Source: Rhodospirillales bacterium
GTDB taxonomy: Bacteria; Pseudomonadota; Alphaproteobacteria; Reyranellales; Reyranellaceae
Reading direction: 5' to 3'
Assembly (NCBI GenBank): GCA_003153415.1
Contig: PLYQ01000036.1
Location: 1 to 41,131, forward strand
Length of the DNA stretch: 41,131 nucleotides
Shown here: piece after piece, positions 1 through 9,852 of the stretch
Layout: each line of letters opens with the position of its first letter
Numbering within the stretch: position 1 is the first letter of the stretch
Position numbers and translations under genes: made by a program
The notes under the pieces: generated by a model
What the model saw: the letters and a program-made list of their open reading frames with translations, nothing else
Told to the model about the DNA's origin: nothing
The model's database searches: none

Positions 1-1097
1 TGGCGGCCGTCGGTGAAGGCGATCGAGGCCGGCCCGTCCCACGGCTCCATCAGGGCGGCGTGATATTCGTAGAAGGCCTTGCGCTTGGTATCCATCAGCG
101 GATTGCCGGCCCACGCCTCGGGGATCAGCATCATCATGGCGTGCGACAGCGAGTAGCCGCCGGCCAGCAGCAGTTCGAGCGCGTTGTCGACACAGGCCGT
201 ATCCGACTGGCCGTGCGGGATGATCGGCCACATCTTGTCGAGATCGGCGCCGATCAGGTCGGATTCCATGGTGCGGCGGCGGGCGTACATCCAGTTGACG
301 TTGCCGCGCACCGTGTTGATCTCGCCGTTGTGGGCGATGAAGCGATAGGGATGCGCCAGCTTCCACGAGGGGAAAGTGTTGGTCGAAAAGCGCTGGTGGA
401 CGAGGCAGAGCGCCGACTCGGTCAGCGGATTGCGCAGATCGGCGTAGAAGCTCTCGACCTGGGGTGCCAGCAGCAGGCCCTTGTAGACGACCGTGCGCGT
501 CGAGAAGGACGGCATGTAGAGCTGCGACAGGCCGGGCAGCTTGTGCTTCTTCTCGAGGTCGACCAGCGGGTTCTGGGTCTGCTTGCGGATGGCGAGGATC
601 TTGCGCTCGAAGGCGTCCTGGTCGGCGACCTTGGGGCCGCGACCGACGATGGCCTGACGGATCACCGGCATGCGCTCGATCACCGCCGTGCCGAGACCGG
701 TCGAATCGGTCGGGACGTCGCGCCAGCCGACCAGCTTCTGGCCCTCGACCTTAATGAAGTGTTCCAGCCGCTTGACCGCGAATTGCCGCGCCTTCTCGTT
801 CTGCGGCAGGAAGCACATGGCCACGGCATAGTGGCCAGGCGGCGGCAGGTCGGCGCCCGATTTGCGCGCCCAGTCGCGCAGCAGGGCGTCGGGGGTCTGG
901 ATCATGCACCCCGCGCCGTCGCCGACCAGCGGATCGGCCCCGACGGCGCCACGATGGTCGAGGTTGAGCAGGATTTGCAGGCCCTGACGGATGATGTCGT
1001 GGGACTTGGCGCCCTTGATGTTGGCAACAAAGCCTACGCCGCACGAATCGTGTTCGTTGCGTGGATCGTAAAGCCCTTGTTTAGCCGGCAGTCCCAT
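1..1097 (-). CDS. gltB: Glutamate synthase large subunit, N-terminal part (truncated by window edge)
   Basis: The minus strand reads MGLPAKQGLYDPRNEHDSCGVGFVANIKGAKSHDIIRQGLQILLNLDHRGAVGADPLVGDGAGCMIQ..., the GltB class-II glutamine amidotransferase N-terminus. It is open to the window edge, so it is missing from the ORF track. Confidence 0.93.
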   Translation of the reverse strand, partial: MGLPAKQGLYDPRNEHDSCGVGFVANIKGAKSHDIIRQGLQILLNLDHRGAVGADPLVGDGAGCMIQTPDALLRDWARKSGADLPPPGHYAVAMCFLPQNEKARQFAVKRLEHFIKVEGQKLVGWRDVPTDSTGLGTAVIERMPVIRQAIVGRGPKVADQDAFERKILAIRKQTQNPLVDLEKKHKLPGLSQLYMPSFSTRTVVYKGLLLAPQVESFYADLRNPLTESALCLVHQRFSTNTFPSWKLAHPYRFIAHNGEINTVRGNVNWMYARRRTMESDLIGADLDKMWPIIPHGQSDTACVDNALELLLAGGYSLSHAMMMLIPEAWAGNPLMDTKRKAFYEYHAALMEPWDGPASIAFTDGR

Positions 1098-1207
1098 TGC
1101 CCAAAGCCTCGATTTGCCCAGCCGGACGGGATCGCCAAGCGCGGCGATTCCCCCCGGAATATACTGCATGTCCAACATTAGCCGGGCCGACGCAAGAGGC
1201 GAAGTGG

Positions 1208-1861
1208 CTACTCTACGGGCTTGAAATCCCGGGTGATCCCCATGGTGGTATAGGTCACCATGTAGGTGTTATCGACGATGCGGGTGAACAACGCGGCCCG
1301 CAGCTCCGGCGACATCCAGATCTCGGAGCTATTCGACAGCGACTTGCCGCCGGCCGTTCCCTCAAATGTGCGGGCCACCTTGACCAGCTCGAAGCGGCAG
1401 CCCTGCGCCTCGCCCGATACCGTGCCGAGAAAGGCGATGGTCGCCCGGGCGGAAAGGAAGATCGTTCCATCGGCCTCCTTCTGCTCGGCCGTGAAGTCGA
1501 GCGGCTGGCGCCGGGCGACGTAGTCGACCGTCGGGTCGATCGAATAGCTCCAGGTGCGCGTCCGCGGGGGTTGGGAGAAATAGCTCTCGGTGGCCATAAG
1601 CGGGTGCACCGAGCGCACCCGGATATAGCGCCCTGGGCCGGACACGGTATAGGCGATGGTCTCGCCGGCGCGGCGGATGATCTGGCTCTGCCCGCTGGTC
1701 GGCGTGCCAACCGGTGAACCGTCGGCTTTGAGGCGCGTCACCTTGTAGTCGACCGCGAAGGGCACGAGCGTCGTCTTGAGCGCCGTGCGGTCGAGCGGCT
1801 GGCCGGCGGCGGGAAATGCCGCCAGCAGGGCCGCCCAACAGAAGAATGCCGCAGATCTCAT
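1208..1861 (-). CDS. Hypothetical secreted protein (217 aa)
   Basis: Start taken at MRSAAFFCWAALLAAFPAAGQP (signal-peptide-like) inside ORF 1208..1990. No family recognised. Confidence 0.7.
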   Translation of the reverse strand: MRSAAFFCWAALLAAFPAAGQPLDRTALKTTLVPFAVDYKVTRLKADGSPVGTPTSGQSQIIRRAGETIAYTVSGPGRYIRVRSVHPLMATESYFSQPPRTRTWSYSIDPTVDYVARRQPLDFTAEQKEADGTIFLSARATIAFLGTVSGEAQGCRFELVKVARTFEGTAGGKSLSNSSEIWMSPELRAALFTRIVDNTYMVTYTTMGITRDFKPVE

Positions 1862-1933
1862 GTCAGCCTTCGCCCGGCAGTGTAGCCGGAAGGCGGAACC
1901 AAAAGCGATTGTTGCAACGCAAAAGCCCCTGTA

Positions 1934-1947
1934 ACGTGGTACCACGT
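1934..1947. promoter_or_regulatory. 14-bp perfect palindrome ACGTGGTACCACGT in a divergent intergenic region (candidate operator)
   Basis: Exact self-complementary sequence between divergent genes starting at 1861 (-) and 1970 (+). Confidence 0.4.
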
Positions 1948-1969
1948 GCATTGCTGACGTGGAGTTTGG

Positions 1970-2275
1970 ATGTCGGAACGGTCGGTTCATCGGGCGGCGG
2001 CGGTCCTTTCGGCCCTGGCGCTGGCGGCCTCCCTGGGCGCCTGCGGCACCCCCACGGAGTGGACCGCGCCGGGCTGGTATCTCGAGCTGCCGCGGCCGCT
2101 GTTCATCGCGGGACCGCGGATCTTCGCTGGCCCCTTTTCCTACGACCAGTGCGAGGAGGAGCGGATGAAGGCGACGACGCCCGACCGCATGCTCTGCATC
2201 AGGGAGATGGTGAAGCCGGGGGCCGTGGGTCCGTACTCTCCGACGATCTCGCCCTTTGCGCCGCCGGGCGGATAG
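1970..2275 (+). CDS. Small putative lipoprotein (101 aa)
   Basis: MSERSVHRAAAVLSALALAASLGACGTPTEW... has a lipobox-like LGAC after a hydrophobic segment. Confidence 0.7.
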   Translation: MSERSVHRAAAVLSALALAASLGACGTPTEWTAPGWYLELPRPLFIAGPRIFAGPFSYDQCEEERMKATTPDRMLCIREMVKPGAVGPYSPTISPFAPPGG

Positions 2276-2280
2276 CTTTC

Positions 2281-5200
2281 CTAGCCGATCGCCATCAGGC
2301 TGGCGTTGCCTCCTGCGGCAGCGGTGTTGACGCTGAGCGACACTTCGTCGAACAGGAATTCCAGCGGGTACGGCTCGACATAGACCTGTACGATTGGCCC
2401 CTCGCGCTCGGCAAGGCGTCGATTGAGCGCTAGCAATTCAGCCGAGGTGCCGGAGAATAGCGCAGCTTCAATATGTTGCTCGCTTTCGTCGAATGTCGCA
2501 CGCCACACAGTGGCAGCCACGGCATCGAGCTGGAGTTGTCGCTTCGTCGCATCCCTGGCGATGCAAAGTACCGTTCCCTTGCGTCGAAACGAATAAGTGT
2601 TGCGTTCCCCGACCGGGCCCAATAATTCGGTTCCCACCGGAATAGCGGGGGCTGGCCGCTGTGAAAGCAGGCGCAGCAGATAAAGTGGCCCGCCCGCTTT
2701 CGGCCCAGTGCCGGATAGTCCGCGACCACCGAAAGGCTGCACGCCAACCACGGCGCCGATCACGGTGCGGTTAACATATTGGTTGCCGGCATCACTTGCG
2801 CTCGTCGCGCGCTCGATGTTCTCGTCGATACGGCTGTGCACCCCGAACGTAAGTCCGAAGCCAGTGGCATCGATCTGATAGACTATGTCTTCCATCCGCT
2901 CGCGCGGATAGCGCAGCACGTGCAGGACCGGACCGAAGACCTCGCCCGGCAGATCGGCGACGGCAGAAATCTCGATCAGGGTCGGCGGCACGAACAGGCC
3001 GTGCTGCGTTTCCGGCGGCAGGGTCGCCTGCTCGACGACGTGGCCACGCGCGCGCATGCGTTCGATGTGGTCGATCAGGCGCTGGCGGGCCTCGGCCGAA
3101 ATCACCGGACCGACGTCGACCGACAGGCGATCGGGATTGCCGATCCCGAGTTCGGCCACGGCGCCACGCAGCATCGACAGCACGCGGTCGGCGATATCGT
3201 CCTGCAGGCAGAGCACGCGCAAGGCCGAGCAGCGCTGGCCGGCAGAGTCGAAAGCCGAGACCAGCACGTCGCCCACCAGCTGCTCGGACAGCGCCGAGGA
3301 ATCGGCGATCAAGGCATTCTGCCCTCCGGTCTCGGCGATCAGCGGGATCGGCTTGCCGTCGCGGCCCAGCCGCTGGCTGAGCTGGCGCTGGGTCGAACGC
3401 GCCGCCTCGGTCGACCCGGTGAATACCACGCCCGCGATCGCCTGGTTGCCGACCAGCCGCGCGCCAACCTCGCCGTCGCCGGGCAGGAGTTGCAGGACAC
3501 CGGGCGGCAGGCCGGCGCCAAGGAAGAGCCTCACCATCTGCGCGGCAATCAGCGGCGTCTCTTCGGCCGGCTTGGCGATCACCGCGTTGCCCGCGGCAAG
3601 GGCGCCGGCAATCTGGCCGGTGAAGATCGACAGCGGAAAGTTCCACGGGCTGATGCAGGCCACGACGCCGAGCGGCCGATGTGTGTCGTTCGACCAGCTG
3701 CGAATTTGGCTGGCGTAGTAGCGCAGGAAGTCGACGGCCTCGCGGACCTCGCCGATCGCATTGCCCAGCGTCTTGCCCGCCTCGCGCACGATCAGCCCCA
3801 GCAGGGCCGGCATCCGTGCCTCCAGCCGATTGGCCACCCGTTCGAGACAGGCGGCGCGATCCTGGGGCGTCGCCTGCCACGGCACTGCCCGCGCGCAGGC
3901 GGCATCGACCAGCGCCGGCGAGGCTTCGACGACAGTGCCTACCAAATCGCGCAGGTCGGCGGGATTGCGCACCTCGCGCGCCACACCGTCGCGCGGCCCG
4001 TCGCCCAGCAGCGGCATCGCCCGCCACGGCTCGGTAGCACTGGCCAGCAGCGCCGCCGACAGCAACGCAAGCCGCTGCTCGTTAGAGAGATCAAGGCCCG
4101 CCGAGTTCGCGCGCTCGGTGCCGAACAGATCGCGCGGCAGGGCGATCTTGGGATGGGGCGCACCGACTGGCTGCAATGCCCGCGCCCTATCGACTGGATC
4201 GGCGAGCAGACGATCCAAAGGAAAGTCTGCGTCGGCGATCTGGTTCACGAACGAGGTGTTGGCGCCGTTCTCCAGCAGCCGGCGCACCAGATAGGCAAGC
4301 AGGGTCTCGTGCGTGCCGACCGGCGCATAGATGCGGCACGGCCGGTTGAGCCGGTCCGGCCCGACGACCTCCTCGTAGAGGCTTTCACCCATGCCGTGCA
4401 GGCACTGGAACTCGTACTGATCGCGCTGAAAATCCGGCCCGGCCATGGCGTGGACGGTCGCGAGCGTCAGCGCATTGTGGGTGGCGAACTGTGGATAGGC
4501 GGCGTCGGGTGCGGCCAAGAGTTTGCGCGCGCAGGCGAGATAAGAGACGTCGGTGTGGATCTTGCGCGTGAAGACCGGGAAGCCCTCCAGCCCGTCGACC
4601 TGCGCGCGCTTGATCTCGCCGTCCCAATAGGCGCCTTTGACCAGCCGCACCATCAGGCGATGGCCGCTGCGTCGAGCCAGGTCGATCAGCCAGTCGATCG
4701 TGAAGGGCGTGCGCTTCTGGTAGGCCTGCACGACGAAGCCGATGCCGTTCCAGCCCGCCAGCTCCGGCTCGAAACACAGTCGCTCGAGGAGATCGAGCGA
4801 GATCTCCAGCCGGTCGGCTTCCTCAGCATCGATGTTGAGGCCGATGTCGAAATCGCGCGCCAGTACGGCCAGCGCCTTCAGCCGCGGATAGAGCTCTGCC
4901 TGGACTCGCTCGAGCTGGCCGCGGTTGTAGCGCGGATGCAGCGCCGACAGTTTCACCGAAATGCCCGGACCCTCGTAGATGCCGCGGCCGGCCGACGCCT
5001 CGCCGATCGCCCGGATTGCCTGTTGGTACTCGCCGAGGTAGCGCTCGGCTTGCACGGCCGTGACAGCCGACTCACCCAGCATGTCGTAGGAATAGCGGAA
5101 ACCCTTGGCCACCCACGGCCGGCCGTTGTCGAGCGCCTCGTCGATCGTCTGGCCCGACACGAACTGCTCGCCCATCAGGCGCATGGCGAGATTGACGCCG

Positions 5201-5709
5201 TGGCGGATCAGGGGCTCGCCGCCTTTCGCCACCAGCCGCGTCAGCGCCGCCGACAGTCCCTGCTCGCTGTGGGTCGCGGCGAGCTTGCCGGTCAACAGCA
5301 AACCCCAGGTCGCGGCGTTGACGAACAGCGACGGGCTATGACCGAGATGGGCCTGCCAGTCACCGCCGCCGATCTTGTCGCGGATCAGTGCGTCGCGCGT
5401 GGCGTCGTCGGGAATGCGCAGCAGCGCCTCGGCCAGGCACATCAGCGCCACGCCCTCCTGACTCGACAAGGTATACTCGTGGATCAGCCCCTCGATGCCG
5501 CCGCCCCGGCTTTTGGCGCGCAGCTTCCCGACGAGCTGCCGGGCCAAACCGGTGGCCTCGGCCATGGTCGCGGCCGGCAAGGTGGCAACTGTGATCAGCG
5601 GCGGCAGGCACTCCGGCTCGGGCCGGCGATAAGCCGCAGTGATGGCGGCGCGCCGCGGACTTTGCGGCTTCAACGATTGCGCGAAAGCGAGAAAGGGCGC
5701 AGGGGACAT
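2281..5709 (-). CDS. putA: Bifunctional proline dehydrogenase / L-glutamate gamma-semialdehyde dehydrogenase PutA (long form)
   Basis: PRODH domain (GISVKLSALHPRY..., LMVRLVKGAYWDGEIKRAQ), ALDH domain (ISPWNFPLSIFTGQIAGALAAGN, DSAGQRCSALR), and a C-terminal extension ending EVSLSVNTAAAGGNASLMAIG. The ORF can extend to 5730. Confidence 0.96.
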   Translation of the reverse strand: MSPAPFLAFAQSLKPQSPRRAAITAAYRRPEPECLPPLITVATLPAATMAEATGLARQLVGKLRAKSRGGGIEGLIHEYTLSSQEGVALMCLAEALLRIPDDATRDALIRDKIGGGDWQAHLGHSPSLFVNAATWGLLLTGKLAATHSEQGLSAALTRLVAKGGEPLIRHGVNLAMRLMGEQFVSGQTIDEALDNGRPWVAKGFRYSYDMLGESAVTAVQAERYLGEYQQAIRAIGEASAGRGIYEGPGISVKLSALHPRYNRGQLERVQAELYPRLKALAVLARDFDIGLNIDAEEADRLEISLDLLERLCFEPELAGWNGIGFVVQAYQKRTPFTIDWLIDLARRSGHRLMVRLVKGAYWDGEIKRAQVDGLEGFPVFTRKIHTDVSYLACARKLLAAPDAAYPQFATHNALTLATVHAMAGPDFQRDQYEFQCLHGMGESLYEEVVGPDRLNRPCRIYAPVGTHETLLAYLVRRLLENGANTSFVNQIADADFPLDRLLADPVDRARALQPVGAPHPKIALPRDLFGTERANSAGLDLSNEQRLALLSAALLASATEPWRAMPLLGDGPRDGVAREVRNPADLRDLVGTVVEASPALVDAACARAVPWQATPQDRAACLERVANRLEARMPALLGLIVREAGKTLGNAIGEVREAVDFLRYYASQIRSWSNDTHRPLGVVACISPWNFPLSIFTGQIAGALAAGNAVIAKPAEETPLIAAQMVRLFLGAGLPPGVLQLLPGDGEVGARLVGNQAIAGVVFTGSTEAARSTQRQLSQRLGRDGKPIPLIAETGGQNALIADSSALSEQLVGDVLVSAFDSAGQRCSALRVLCLQDDIADRVLSMLRGAVAELGIGNPDRLSVDVGPVISAEARQRLIDHIERMRARGHVVEQATLPPETQHGLFVPPTLIEISAVADLPGEVFGPVLHVLRYPRERMEDIVYQIDATGFGLTFGVHSRIDENIERATSASDAGNQYVNRTVIGAVVGVQPFGGRGLSGTGPKAGGPLYLLRLLSQRPAPAIPVGTELLGPVGERNTYSFRRKGTVLCIARDATKRQLQLDAVAATVWRATFDESEQHIEAALFSGTSAELLALNRRLAEREGPIVQVYVEPYPLEFLFDEVSLSVNTAAAGGNASLMAIG

Positions 5710-5812
5710 ATCGCTCACTCCAAGACGCAACTATAGCCGGCGCGACACAAGTCGCCTTGTTGTGAACTCAATCAGCCGGTGTTTTCAAGGATGACAGGGA
5801 CCCCCAACAGAC

Positions 5813-6634
5813 ATGCCTATCAGCTGGACAGGTGCGAAGAACGCCGTTCGAGGCGTCATTGGACGAAATCGACGGTCGGCGCTCGTCACGGCAATGCATC
5901 AAGCAGCATCGTTCTTCGAGTCAGCGTGGCGCAACGAGGGCCTGGAACTCTCGACCAATGGCGAGAGATTCGTTCTCGAGCGATTGGAGTCGGCTGACTT
6001 TCGTCTCGCTATCGATGTCGGAGCCCACGTCGGTGATTGGTCTCGCGCAGCACTGCAGCTCTGGCCGACGTGTCGCGTACACGCCGTTGAAGTAGCGCCA
6101 CAGATCTACCCGCTCTTGGAGGCGGAATCGCGCGCCACGCCGCTCGGCTCTCGGCTCGAGTCGCACAACGTTGGGCTTTCCGATCGAGTCGGCCTCCAGA
6201 CGATGTACTATTTCCCCGATCACCCCGACCTGACCTCCGACATGCCGCGGCATGACGACTACAAGGTCATTCCGTTCGAAGCCTATCTGACGACCTTGGA
6301 CGCCTTCTGCCGCGAACGTCGGATTGAAGCCATTGACTTCCTGAAGATCGACGTCGAGGGAGCCGAACACCGCGTGCTTGAGGGGGCTCGTGAGCTCCTG
6401 GAAGCGCAAAAGATCGACTGCATCCAGTTCGAATACGGCGCCTTTTCGATCGAGACGCGCTTCCTGCTGAAGGACTACTTCGCCTTGTTGTCCGGCCAGT
6501 ACTTCATTGGGAAGATCTTCCCCAATCACATCGCGTTCACGGACTACGACTGGATGGCCGAAGACTTTCGATTCAGCAACTATCTCTGCGTCTCGCGAAG
6601 TCGTCCCGATCTGCTCCAGCTGTTGCAAGCTTGA
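5813..6634 (+). CDS. FkbM family methyltransferase
   Basis: DVGAHVGDWSRAALQLWP... and IDFLKIDVEGAEHRVLEGA are FkbM-type SAM-dependent methyltransferase motifs. Confidence 0.88.
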   Translation: MPISWTGAKNAVRGVIGRNRRSALVTAMHQAASFFESAWRNEGLELSTNGERFVLERLESADFRLAIDVGAHVGDWSRAALQLWPTCRVHAVEVAPQIYPLLEAESRATPLGSRLESHNVGLSDRVGLQTMYYFPDHPDLTSDMPRHDDYKVIPFEAYLTTLDAFCRERRIEAIDFLKIDVEGAEHRVLEGARELLEAQKIDCIQFEYGAFSIETRFLLKDYFALLSGQYFIGKIFPNHIAFTDYDWMAEDFRFSNYLCVSRSRPDLLQLLQA

Positions 6635-6674
6635 CCGAACAACGGCACCATCGCCGGCAAAACAGGGACCCGGG

Positions 6675-7655
6675 ATGGTGACGCCGATGATGGGGCTGCT
6701 TCGTGCGAGCGTTGCCGCGGTGCTGCTGGCCGCGGCACCGGCCCTTGCCCAGACCCCCTATCCCCAGAAGCAGGTGCGCGTGATCGTGCCCTTTCCGGCC
6801 GGCGGTTCGGCCGACACGCTGTGCCGCCTCGTGGCCGAGAAGCTCGGCAGCGCCTGGAACCAGCCAGTCATCATCGACAACCGCGCCGGCGCCGGCGGCA
6901 ATGTCGGGGCCGAGATCGCCTTCCGCGCCGAGCCCGATGGCTATACCCTGCTGTGCAGCCCGCCCGGCCCGCTGTCGATCAACCACAATCTCTACAAGAC
7001 GCTGCCCTACGACTGGGCGAAGTTCATGCCCATCACCGTGCTGGCCGTCGTGCCCAACGTCATCACCGCCCGCAAGGACCTGCCGGCGAACACCGCGCAG
7101 GAGCTGATCGCCTACGCCAAGGCCAACCCCGGCAAGGTGACCTATGCAAGCCAAGGCAACGGCTCGACCTCGCATCTGTCCGCACAGATGCTGGCGACCA
7201 TGGCCGGCATCGAGATGGTGCATGTGCCCTACAAGGGCGAGGGTCCGGCGCTGATCGACATCATCGCCGGCCGGGTCGACATCTTCATTGGCAACATCTC
7301 GGCTGCACTTCGCTTCGAGAAGGCCAAACAGGTGAAGTTCCTTGGCCTTGCCAGCAGGAGCCGCAGCCCTGTGGCGCCCGATGTGCCGGATGCCGCCGAA
7401 ATCGGCCTGCCCGACCTTTTAGCCAGCGCCTGGTTTGCCCTGGTGGCGCCGCCCGGCACGCCTGACACCATCGTGCAAAAGATCAATGCTGATGCGGCCG
7501 CGGCGCTGAAGCAGCCCGACGTCCGCGCCAAGTTCCTCGAACAGGGGGCCGAGCCGCAGGGCGGCACCAGCAGTGCAACTGCGGCCTTCATAAAAGAGGA
7601 AGAAGCCCGCTGGCGCGACGTCATCAAGTCGGCCAACGTAAGCTTGAGTGACTGA
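6675..7655 (+). CDS. Bug/TctC family tripartite tricarboxylate transporter substrate-binding protein
   Basis: Signal peptide then YPQKQVRVIVPFPAGGSADTLCRLVAEKL...VIIDNRAGAGGNVGAEIAFRAEPDGYTLL. Start placed at the ATG at 6675. Confidence 0.93.
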   Translation: MVTPMMGLLRASVAAVLLAAAPALAQTPYPQKQVRVIVPFPAGGSADTLCRLVAEKLGSAWNQPVIIDNRAGAGGNVGAEIAFRAEPDGYTLLCSPPGPLSINHNLYKTLPYDWAKFMPITVLAVVPNVITARKDLPANTAQELIAYAKANPGKVTYASQGNGSTSHLSAQMLATMAGIEMVHVPYKGEGPALIDIIAGRVDIFIGNISAALRFEKAKQVKFLGLASRSRSPVAPDVPDAAEIGLPDLLASAWFALVAPPGTPDTIVQKINADAAAALKQPDVRAKFLEQGAEPQGGTSSATAAFIKEEEARWRDVIKSANVSLSD

Positions 7656-7665
7656 GGAGGTCTGC

Positions 7666-8937
7666 ATGGACATCCGCCACGACGCGAGCATTCACGAACC
7701 CGCCACGACCCCGCACGGTCCGTGGCCCGAGGACTCGCTCGCCCGCGTGCCCTACTGGGTCTACCAGGACCAGGACAATTACGCCCGCGAGATGCAGCGC
7801 ATTTTCGAGGGCGCCACCTGGAACTTCGTCTGCCTCGAGGCCGACATCCCCAACAAGGGCGACTACCGCACCAACTCGGTCGGCGGCATGCCGGTGATCG
7901 TGGTGCGCGACGCCGACGGCTCGGTCAACTGCTTCGAGAACCGCTGTGCCCATCGCGGCGCGCTGATCGCCTTTGACGATGCCGGCAACGTCCAGAACAA
8001 CTTCAAGTGCATCTACCACGCCTGGAGCTACGACCTCGCCGGCAACCTCAAGGGCATCGCCTTCGAGCGCGGCATCAACGGCACCGGCGGCATGTCCAAG
8101 GACTTCAATCGCCAGACCCACAGCCCGCGCAAGCTTCGGACCACGACCCTGTGCGGCCTGGTGTTCGTCACCCTGTCGCCCGACACGCCGCCGATCGAGG
8201 ATTATCTCGGCAGCGATATCCTGGGCCGCGTGAGGCGCGTGCTCAACCGGCCGATCCGCATCATGGGCCGCTTCAGCCAGCCGCTGCCCAACAACTGGAA
8301 GCTCTATGTCGAGAACGTCAAGGACACCTACCACGCGAGCCTGCTGCACCTCTTCTTCGCCACCTTCCGCATCACGCGCCTGACCCAGGCGGGTGGCGTG
8401 CTGGTCAGTCCCGACGGCGCCCATCACGCGAGCTACACCATCGGCAATACCGACGTCGCCGGCACCGAGGCCTTCCGTGAGAAGGACCTGCGCACCGAGC
8501 GCGACGACTACAAGCTGGCCGATCCCAGCCTGCTCGATCCGGTGGTCGAATTCGGCGATGACATCCAGCTGCAGATCCTGTCGATCTTTCCCGGCCTGAT
8601 CCTGCAGCAGATCCACAACTGCCTGGCCGTGCGCCAGGTCGTGCCCAAGGGCATCGACAGGATGGAACTGCTGTGGACCTACTTCGGCTTCGCCGACGAC
8701 ACGCCGGAGATGAACAAGCGGCGACTGAAGCAGCAGAACCTGGTTGGGCCGGCCGGTTTCGTGTCGATGGAAGACGGCTGCGTCGGCGGCTTCGTGCAGC
8801 GCGGCATTGCCTCGGCCGGCGACAAGATCTCCGTCGTCGAGATGGGCGGCAGGGGCGCCGAAAGCCAGGCGACGCGCGCCACCGAATCCTCGGTACGCGG
8901 CTTCTGGAAAGCCTATCGCCGGTATATGGGCTTTTAG
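7666..8937 (+). CDS. Aromatic ring-hydroxylating (Rieske) dioxygenase alpha subunit
   Basis: Rieske motif CAHRGA...CIYHAWSYD and mononuclear iron motif ENVKDTYHASLLHLFF. RBS gaggag before the ATG at 7666. Confidence 0.93.
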   Translation: MDIRHDASIHEPATTPHGPWPEDSLARVPYWVYQDQDNYAREMQRIFEGATWNFVCLEADIPNKGDYRTNSVGGMPVIVVRDADGSVNCFENRCAHRGALIAFDDAGNVQNNFKCIYHAWSYDLAGNLKGIAFERGINGTGGMSKDFNRQTHSPRKLRTTTLCGLVFVTLSPDTPPIEDYLGSDILGRVRRVLNRPIRIMGRFSQPLPNNWKLYVENVKDTYHASLLHLFFATFRITRLTQAGGVLVSPDGAHHASYTIGNTDVAGTEAFREKDLRTERDDYKLADPSLLDPVVEFGDDIQLQILSIFPGLILQQIHNCLAVRQVVPKGIDRMELLWTYFGFADDTPEMNKRRLKQQNLVGPAGFVSMEDGCVGGFVQRGIASAGDKISVVEMGGRGAESQATRATESSVRGFWKAYRRYMGF

Positions 8938-8938
8938 G

Positions 8939-9403
8939 ATGGACGTCGCGCGTCTGGTCGAACTGAACGCCGCCTACGCGCGCGCCATCGACAACGAGCA
9001 GTTCGAGCAGTGGCCGGAGTTGTTCCATGACCCCTGCCTCTACAAGCTGACGACCGCCGAGAATGTCGCCAAGGGCCTCGAGGCCGGCATCATGTACGCC
9101 GATTCGCGCGCCATGCTGCAGGACCGCGTGTCGGCGCTGCGCAAGGCCAACATCTACGAGCGCCACCGCTACCGCCATATCGTCGGGCTGCCGACCGTAT
9201 TGGGCGAGGCCAGCGGCACCGCCGACGTCGAGACGCCCTTCCTAATCGTGCGCATCATGCGCGACGGCGCCATGGATGTGTTCGCCACCGGCTGCTACCG
9301 TGACAAGATCTTGGCCACCGGCACCGGCGCGCTGCGCTTCAGCGAACGCATCGTGGTCTGCGACGGTGGTCGCTTCGACACGCTCGTCGCGATCCCCTTC
9401 TAG
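8939..9403 (+). CDS. Aromatic ring-hydroxylating dioxygenase beta subunit
   Basis: 154 aa directly downstream of the alpha subunit. YADSRAMLQDRVSALRKANIYERHRYRHIVG is typical of beta subunits. Confidence 0.88.
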   Translation: MDVARLVELNAAYARAIDNEQFEQWPELFHDPCLYKLTTAENVAKGLEAGIMYADSRAMLQDRVSALRKANIYERHRYRHIVGLPTVLGEASGTADVETPFLIVRIMRDGAMDVFATGCYRDKILATGTGALRFSERIVVCDGGRFDTLVAIPF

Positions 9404-9441
9404 GGCGCCATGCGCGTCGCCATAATGCCGGGCGCTGAGAG

Positions 9442-9849
9442 CTACTTGTACGAAGAGATTTCGATCAGGCTGCCGTCGGGATCGCGGCAATAGACCGAGA
9501 CGATCGTCCCCATCGCGCCCCGCTTCTCCGTCGGGCCTTGCTCGATCGCAACGCCGCAGGCCCGCAGATGGTCGGCCACCGCCTGCGGCGTCGCCTTGGT
9601 GAGGAAGCACAGATCGTCGCTGCCGGGCGCCACCTGGCTGCCCGTGAACCATTGCTTCTGGGTCGCCGCGATCGGCCGCAAATTGATCTTCTGCCGGCCG
9701 AACTTCATCGCCGTGGCGTGGCCCCTGCCCGGCCCGGCGTCCCAGTCCTCGCGCGTCATGCCGAGCACACGCTGGTACCAGGCGGCGGCGACCTCAACGT
9801 CGCGCACGTTGATGACGATATGGTCGAAGGCTTCGACGACGACGGCCAT
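9442..9849 (-). CDS. VOC family (glyoxalase/bleomycin-resistance fold) protein
   Basis: DHIVINVRDVEVAAAWYQRVLGM...DDLCFLTK...VYCRDPDGSLIEISSY. Confidence 0.9.
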   Translation of the reverse strand: MAVVVEAFDHIVINVRDVEVAAAWYQRVLGMTREDWDAGPGRGHATAMKFGRQKINLRPIAATQKQWFTGSQVAPGSDDLCFLTKATPQAVADHLRACGVAIEQGPTEKRGAMGTIVSVYCRDPDGSLIEISSYK

Positions 9850-9852
9850 GGT

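Noticed and set aside
60-1181. 373-aa plus-strand ORF
   Set aside because: Antisense to gltB, whose N-terminal sequence is unmistakable.
2779-5736. 985-aa plus-strand ORF
   Set aside because: Fully antisense to putA. Arg/Ala/Gln-rich translation without recognisable domains, as expected for the shadow frame of a GC-rich gene.
5740-5755. Small GCGAC-ACAA-GTCGC inverted repeat near the putA start
   Set aside because: A 5-bp stem is easily expected by chance in GC-rich DNA. No further support.
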